Positions 58,133 through 64,000 of a stretch of DNA of 64,000 nucleotides are shown here, one piece after another. The position numbers were made by a program, and so were the translations under genes. Position 1 is the stretch's first letter. The number at the start of each line of letters is the position of its first letter. The stretch lies in assembly GCF_020283565.1 (NCBI RefSeq), contig NC_060061.1:34199362-34263361 (forward strand), read 5' to 3'. Under the pieces are notes generated by a model. The model saw nothing but the letters and a program-made list of their open reading frames with translations, had not been told where the DNA came from and did not search any database. Origin of the DNA: Trifolium pratense. Lineage: Eukaryota > Streptophyta > Magnoliopsida > Fabales > Fabaceae.

Positions 58133-59327
58133 CTAAAAGAAAACCTGAAAAAGCAGAGGAAGGAAAAATGAATTCGACATTCAAATCCACCCTTCCACCG
58201 CCAAATCAAGTGAAAGGGCGAGGATCTCAACAAAAGACTACGCGAAAACTGAAAGGGATAAAATACTCTCTCCGGGCGCTAAGTTCATAAAATAACCGAG
58301 CACGAAACGCATGTGGTGCTCGACACTGTTCTAAGCCAAAACCCAACCGTCAGTTGGTAAAAACGGCGATTTCTCGCCTGAAAACCGCGAAAAACCCCTA
58401 TTTTAGGGGGAAAATGGTGCTAATCACCACCTACAACCTTCAAAGGGACTACCCAAACTACACAGGAAACAAAACTACAAACCCCTACCGCGCAACTAAC
58501 TACATAATCAAAGTAAAATCCAAAGCAAAATCTTCAAAGATTAAAAGGGATAAAACACTTACTTGTTGATTAAATGAAGATAGGAGTAAGGAGTTTGTAG
58601 TAGAAGAACGGAAGAGGAGCAAAACCACCAAAGGAAGCTTGAAACGGAAAGGCCAAATGATGGAGGAAGTGAGTAAGAAACTGTAAAGTTTCAAACGAAA
58701 AACCTCCCTCCTATATATAGGCCAACACGTCCGTACAGAAAAACCCGCGCCGCTTCCATCTGACCCACAGGATCGATCTAACGGTCCGGATCAATCACGA
58801 TCAAGTGGCTCAGATTTGATCTCAGGAGAAACGAAAAGGCGCGAAAATCCAACGGTTCAAGACGACCTCGAGATTCAAATCTCAGTTAATAGCCACTCGA
58901 GTACTATTTAATAGTCTTTACACGTGGCGAGAGGAAACGAAGCGACTCGTCCTTTCAAGTCACATCCGTCTGCTCGCGTAAATCTCGCAGAATCCAAGAC
59001 ACCACATCCCGAGAAAATCGCAACCGAAAAAGGAAATGCAAGATCCTCGGAATCCATTCCCCGTATTTCTTTGCTGAAAATACGGGGAAGGCCGCAACCA
59101 CCGAATAAAAACACCGCGCTACATCGACAAATTCATAAAGTCGAAAACATGCTCGAAAAAGGAGTACGGTTTTTCGATCGAAAAGTCCGCTCGGAGTCAT
59201 TTGGAAGGTCCACGACATTATTAAATCAAGAGCATACATAAAGCGTGAATGCAAATAAAGTGTGCTCGAAATACTTAAAGCAAAAACGTTCTTTATTAAT
59301 TGGAAGCCAATACAAGGAAAGGAAAAG

Positions 59328-59702
59328 TTACAAAGGACCCGAGCATCTAATCCTCATGCTCGGAATCCGAATCAATTGCGGAGTCCGAATCGGTTCCCAA
59401 CACCTCCGCTGGCCAAATTTTGGACTCCTTCCCATCCCGAGACCTCCCTTCACCAAAGGGGGGGGGGGGGGGGGAGGAGGATAGAGATGAGGAAACTTGT
59501 GGGCCCTCAAGAACTCCTCAAAAGGATCCTCCGACTCATCGGAGCTTGAAGTGTCAGAAGTTTCTGAAGAGAGGATCATCACCTTGGCCTCCTTCCCTTT
59601 CTGAGAACGAGCCACCGCAGCCTTGGGAGCCTCGGCTCTTTTCTTTCCCCTCTGTGAATTGAAGCTCTCAGCAACAACCTTTTTTGAATCCTTGTTATCC
59701 AT
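59328..59702 (-). CDS. Small antisense frame near the 3' LTR, weakly supported
   Basis: From MDNKDSKKVVAESFNSQRG the frame runs through a Lys/Arg-rich part, a Ser/Asp/Glu-rich part (SSETSDTSSSDESEDPFEEF) and a Pro run made by the 17-base G tract. Low-complexity charged segments resemble other Tat-element accessory frames, but nothing identifies it, and the homopolymer makes the frame beyond it unreliable. It may be a third accessory ORF or chance. Confidence 0.35.
   Translation of the reverse strand: MDNKDSKKVVAESFNSQRGKKRAEAPKAAVARSQKGKEAKVMILSSETSDTSSSDESEDPFEEFLRAHKFPHLYPPPPPPPPLVKGGLGMGRSPKFGQRRCWEPIRTPQLIRIPSMRIRCSGPL
59458..59474. repeat. Poly-G tract, 17 bases
   Basis: An unbroken run of G followed by AGGAGG. 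It is prone to length error in sequencing and replication and could form a G-quadruplex. Confidence 0.95.
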
Positions 59703-60004
59703 CGCTGACACTCAAAGCACAAAATATGGGTGGCGAAGAAAAAGCAGCAGGTATTTACAGAGAAGCCTGCCGCACAACAAGCCTATCGTCATGTCTGACA
59801 CCCCATAAATGCGAAGAGGCGGCTACTGATACCTAGGATTGACCACTTGGAAAAAACGTTTTACCTTTTCCCAAAGCTTGACTTTGACCAAAGGGAAACT
59901 ACGAAAATTCGTCCACGTTCGACAAATCCAACTCGAAGCAGTAATGTTCGACAAATCGAAATGAGTCAGACTTCAAGTTATTATCCTCGCCTACGGGCAT
60001 AACA

Positions 60005-60018
60005 ACTTGGGGGGCTCC
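60005..60018 (+). other. Polypurine tract
   Basis: ACTTGGGGGGCTCC directly precedes the 3' LTR at 60019. The G-run is the plus-strand primer region, although it is interrupted by pyrimidines. Confidence 0.7.
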
Positions 60019-60420
60019 TGTTCTGGGCCGAGCGTCGAGCTCGAGCATCAGAAGGTGTCGAACATACACGATCCGAGCAAGACTCCAACGGTCTGATACT
60101 CTTACGTATTGTAACGGCCGTAAACTGGAATGATAAGCATTTACTGCACATCAAGGCCTCCAAGCCGTTTTCCGGCAGCCACTTGATGGCCATTAATGCC
60201 ATCAAGGGTCTTGGCCCAGCGCTGGGGGCTATATATATGCATCTCCACTTCATTTGCAAGGTACGCATCATTTTAGCTAAGAAAACCTTCACAAACACAA
60301 ACTGACTTGAGCGTCGGAGTGCCTGCAGGTACACAACCCCCCTCCGCTTCAACAGGGGTCTCAACGCTCTCAACCACCGCAAACGCCGGCGAGGTCGCAT
60401 CATTCTGGTCAACACGATCA
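60019..60420 (+). repeat. 3' LTR
   Basis: Same length and ends as the 5' LTR; one visible difference (A at 60135 for G at 49309). Followed by the CTATG target duplication. Confidence 0.97.
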
Positions 60421-60425
60421 CTATG

Positions 60426-60849
60426 ATACGTAGAAAAGAGGATAGAGAAAATCGTGAGGTACAACGTCGGGATTTTTTACTAAATACGTAGAAATGGGGT
60501 CGGACTGTTGCATGCCCAAATACATTTTATTTAGTGTTGTGCTTAGGCTGGTATTTCTCTGTAAATAAATGTGTGGGTTATCGCAATGGATGATAAATGA
60601 AATTAGTAAAAATAAATAAATAAATAAATTTGGATTGAGGTGAGAATTATAGTAGGGGACAATAAAATATACTCACTAGTGGACATGCACTCAATATTAT
60701 TCATAACGTTCTCCCTTAAATGTTTATTAAGGATGTGTTTCGTTAGAACCCTATAAAAGAACTCGTGGAAAAATATTCTTTTTTTTTGTACATTCATAAT
60801 ATTCTACTGAAGAAAAAAAAAAGTACAATATCATTTTGCGGGAATTACA
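60426..60849. other. Gene-free spacer
   Basis: AT-rich sequence right of the retrotransposon; the native continuation of 49192. No gene was seen. Confidence 0.5.
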
Positions 60850-61450
60850 TGATATATAATTATTTCTTCCCCTTAACCAAACAATTATCTCTGAGACGAT
60901 GAAGACCAATGCTTTTTACTAGTTTATCAAAAACTCTTCTTGAGAGTGGCTTCGTGTAAAGGTCTGCAAAATTATCGCACAAATTTGTTGAATGCTTATA
61001 TCATCATTCTTCTAAAGATCATTCGTAAAAAAGAATTTTGGAGAAATATGTTTTGTTTATTCTTTTTAATATACCTCTCTTTCAATTGAGTTATGCATGC
61101 AGTATTTTCTGGAAGATACACGACAATTCTTTGTATACGTTGAATCAAAGATCTTAACCTAACACATTCTCTATTTGCCTCATGTAGTGCTAATTGTCCT
61201 GCATTATTTGATGATGTTGTAGTTATAGCCCATTTCACTTATCACCATAAAATGGTTGTATCTCCGTTTGTAAGCAAGTAACCTGTTTACGATCTACCAT
61301 TGCACCTTAATGAAGATATGGCGTTTTCCTCTCTTGTGGTCCTTTTATAGATGAACACATGATGGTATATTTAAAGTGCTCTAGATTTTAGGGTGGAATA
61401 ATCCCAGCCAATATAATTTCTGGATTACCACTCTCCCTGATTGGTCTTTA
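60850..61450 (-). mobile_element. Degenerate Copia pol fragment (RNase H and end of pol)
   Basis: The minus strand, read across several frames, shows WAITTTSSNNAGQLALHEAN, RECVRLRSLIQ and ENTACITQLKERYI, corresponding to the E.E/DN.. part of Copia RNase H. Further on (60880-60990) are traces of the DIxIQQI...LADLFTKSLP block and of LHRLR near the pol end. Frameshifts and stops interrupt it. LTRs were not found. Confidence 0.8.
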
Positions 61451-63113
61451 AAGTATACAAGTATTAAAAATACTAGAGTCTCTATAAAGTATTCTTCCTT
61501 TTGCCGGAACTAAAACTCTCATAGACAACCAGCACACCATCCAGGATTTGCCTATTAGGAATATTGAGTTGTTTGACACTATGAAATAATCTTCCCAAAG
61601 CACACTTCTCAGCTTTTTGCGCCAATAACTTGGAAATAATCTTGTATATATAAACTACCAATAAGAGATATGTATGTATCCTACTCAGGTTATACTTTTT
61701 TTTGGAAGGAATTTGAATGGAAGTCTTGAATAAATCCAACCACCACAACCGGCATTTCTATATAAGCCGTGTTGTGGTCCGGGTTAGGCATGATGTGTGG
61801 TGGTGTGGCGGTGCATATACACATAGATAGAAGTGTTGTGCGGGTGATTGGGTAAGGGATGAGGTTGAAATTCAGCAGTTGAGTGTAGGTAACAATGAAC
61901 TATCAATTGGGATTGGGACAGTAAAATGTTGGTAAGTAACAAACCGGATATGAAGTAAATAAAACAACTCAATATTTTGTTTTATAAAGACAAAGTTGTG
62001 CATAGAAGCAACGACTTTGTTGCTTTTTTGTTTAAAATAAAATAAATTGAAGTTGTTAATGGCATGAACAACTTAACTATATTTGATTGGTTCTCCAAAT
62101 GATGGTGAGAAGAAGAAATTAGATGGTTATTGAGCTGATTTGCTAGCCTTTTTCCTCATACCAGTTCAATGATCACACTATGCATCCCTGATTTGATCAG
62201 AATATAACTAGCCAGTGTTGAAGGGGTGCAAAATCTAAAACACACAAGGTGATGGAATAGTGAGGGGGACAAAAATATTAGATTTTTATAAGGTTAGCTA
62301 GTTAAAGTGTGAACTTAGTTCGTACTTTAAATAGCGAACTGTGTTTTTTTAAATCTTGCGCGCGAGAAAGGTAGGTGGCGCAAAATAAACCCCCTATTGT
62401 TGTTCTGTTCCATTTTGTGAAGATGAACTATTATGTAAACAAGTCTAAGGCCTCACATTATATGAGCTTATTCGTACTGCATACTCTAAGCAGATGACCC
62501 GGGTAGACGAAGCCACAAATACCATTGAAATTCATACACACTGAGGTCACGGGTTCGAACTTGAATAAATACGTTCAATTTAACAATATCAGCATTGTCA
62601 ATTGAATTATGACTTATGTAACATACGCATTGTTTGAAATTATTCCAACTTTAATTTTGGGTTTATGTGTCACTATTTTGTTAGTGGATTGATATTTCCC
62701 TATGTGTCATTATTTTGTTAGTGGATTGATATTTCACACAATTGCTTGGAGTAAAAGCATAACAACATATGATAACGGGCATGTCTTGAAATTTGATTAG
62801 GTGAAACCTCAAATGATTTTTATGATGTTCTTAGTATATATATTCTAGAATTGGAATGACCAAGTCAAGCAACAAAGAAGTTAATTTTATTTTACTATGA
62901 AATTATTTGACACTTAAATTCAAACCAAAGTTTAAGATTGTAGAAGTACTAAAAGGGAGAGGCAAACCTAATTAATTTAAACATCATTTTAATTAACCAA
63001 ATTAATTAAAAACCATTAACAGCAACAATACAGAGAAATGTGGTATATTATCAAGGAGAAGTTCAATACATTTCAAAGAGAACAACACTAGGCAAAGAAA
63101 ATGTTGTCATTTT
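61451..63113. other. Gene-free region with possible SINE scrap
   Basis: Minus-strand frames up to 88 codons here look like chance. GGTCACGGGTTCGAAC at about 62545 is a box-B-like sequence. TATGTGTCACTATTTTGTTA is duplicated in tandem at about 62663-62735. The psaN 3' UTR begins at the right end. Confidence 0.5.
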
Positions 63114-64000
63114 TCACCATTTCCAGAAAACATTAGAACCACACTTGTATTTGTCCTTTCCTTCACATTCAAGTTCCAAATCTTCAGAAATGAATGGTAC
63201 TTTCTGCATAATAGTATGAATGATGAATTAGTAAATGCTAAATTGGAAAACTTGGCATTTAAGAAAAGTTAATTAGTGAAATAAAAAGAGGTTTAACTTA
63301 AAGGTTAGAGCTAGACCTTCTGTTTGGCAAGATCTTGACAACCAGTGAAATTCTCAGGGAACTTGCAAGTACCAAATTGCACTGTGTATGCTCTTGCAAA
63401 GTTTGCTCCACTAGTAGCTAATCTTTTCTTGTCATTCAATTCCTACACCACATACATACAATCAAATAAAATTAATCTTACATTAGTAGCTTAAGTGTGC
63501 TGAAAATTATGAAAGAAGAGTTAAACACATTCATATAAAACAAGACTATATAAGCTATCAACTATATATAAGTTAAGTGGGTTTAACCTTACCAAATAGA
63601 GCCAAATATACTACTGATTTTCTTAGTCTATGTTTAGTATCACGGTAGGTATGTCAGAATCACAATCATGAAAATCCACTATGATTTTTCAAAAGTTGCA
63701 AACTGTAGCTTTTGTGAAATCACCTTGGATCACTGTGATTCTGACGTATCCACGGTAATACCAAACATAGGCTAATATAAGATAAAATTGCAACAATAAA
63801 AAGCTTCTAACAAGGGAAGAAAGATAAAAAAGGAAGTAAAATTAATTGTGGCAAAGAGTAAGGATTGATTAGAGTACCTTGTTGGCCTTGCTCTTTTCAA
63901 GGTATTCATCAAAAACACTAGCATTAGCAGATGAATTGGAAGCTGAAACAGCAGTGGTGAAAAGGGTAGCTGCCAATAAAGCAATAGCATTTCTCCTTCC
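63114..64000 (-). CDS. PSAN: Photosystem I reaction centre subunit N, 5' end beyond the window
   Basis: Three exons on the minus strand: 64000(partial)-63878, 63442-63317 and 63203-63114. The visible protein runs from GRRNAIALLAATLFTTAVSA, the hydrophobic thylakoid-transfer segment, through VFDEYLEKSKANK, ELNDKKRLATSGANFARAYT and FPENFTGCQDLAKQK to the C-terminus VPFISEDLELECEGKDKYKC and SNVFWKW. This is the complete mature PsaN, a small extrinsic lumenal subunit of photosystem I that aids plastocyanin-driven electron transfer. Four Cys residues are present. The chloroplast transit peptide and start codon lie right of 64000. Splice sites are GT-AG, and a MITE sits in the first visible intron. 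Confidence 0.95.
63626..63772. mobile_element. Palindromic MITE in a psaN intron
   Basis: GTCTATGTTTAGTATCACGG at the left and (inverted right end) GCCTATGTTTGGTATTACCG match, and the match continues through GTCAGAATCACA to a central AAACTGTAGCTTTT hairpin. It is flanked by TTA and TAA. It is better preserved than its relative at 34691-34830. Confidence 0.85.

Larger units (their letters stand above)
49193..60420 (+). mobile_element. Complete Ty3/Gypsy LTR retrotransposon, Tat/Retand-like, 11.2 kb
   Basis: Two 402-bp LTRs (49193-49594 and 60019-60420), each TG...CA, are flanked by the 5-bp duplication CTATG (49188-49192 and 60421-60425). By eye they differ at one base (G at 49309, A at 60135). 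A primer-binding site follows the 5' LTR and a polypurine tract precedes the 3' LTR. Gag-Pol is one open frame (49681-55395), and the order PR-RT-RNase H-INT is that of Gypsy elements. The about 4.6 kb between pol and the 3' LTR hold antisense frames, a trait described for the Tat/Ogre/Retand lineage. The GC content is well above that of the neighbourhood. The element looks autonomous and recently inserted. Confidence 0.96.

Noticed and set aside
61482..61748. 88-codon minus-strand frame next to the Copia fragment
   Set aside because: Tested as a continuation of Copia pol; only scattered resemblance in other frames, and this frame itself shows no motif.

Overview
The window reads as nuclear DNA of a eudicot, most likely a papilionoid legume related to Medicago or Trifolium. 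It is AT-rich, its genes have GT-AG introns, and it holds WAT1/nodulin-MtN21-type transporters, a four-coding-exon plant actin, chloroplast-targeted enzymes and many plant transposons. The genus is inferred from gene style, not from an alignment. No rRNA, tRNA, CRISPR array or bacterial feature was seen.

Layout, left to right. (1) 1-1148: the 3' end of a LINE. (2) 2558-5099 and 8894-14260: two intact seven-exon WAT1-related (EamA/drug-metabolite transporter) genes. Between and inside them are SINEs, a long terminal-inverted-repeat (TIR) element, two MITEs set in a (TA)n microsatellite, and a Mutator-like foldback element. (3) 14261-26015: a jumble of partial duplications of the second WAT1 gene and its 3' flank. 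At least four broken copies carry shuffled exons, and two further foldback elements sit among them, one about 3 kb long with GC-rich arms. (4) 26220-34113: one intact seven-exon J-domain gene, probably encoding a mitochondrial protein, followed by two decaying partial copies. A fifth-gene-scale clue is a J-domain gene fragment stranded at 15655-15795 inside the WAT1 jumble, so the two gene types were probably duplicated together. (5) 34866-35447 (minus): a small three-helix membrane protein. (6) 36987-40146: the complete ten-exon gene for the plastid carbamoyl-phosphate synthase small subunit, with a 44-bp duplication across one splice acceptor. (7) 40147-45855: a gene-poor, AT-rich stretch. 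(8) 45856-47263 (minus): a complete 377-residue actin with an upstream leader intron. (9) 49193-60420: a complete, very young Ty3/Gypsy LTR retrotransposon of Tat/Retand type. It has a single 1904-residue Gag-Pol and extra antisense reading frames near its 3' end. (10) 60850-61450 (minus): a worn Copia pol fragment. (11) 63114-64000 (minus): photosystem I subunit N, running off the window edge.

Host genes here are unrelated housekeeping or transport genes; nothing suggests a joint pathway. The main biology is structural: local gene amplification, exon shuffling by duplication and deletion, and heavy recent and old transposon traffic. All exon boundaries were assigned by hand from splice signals, frame continuity and family knowledge.
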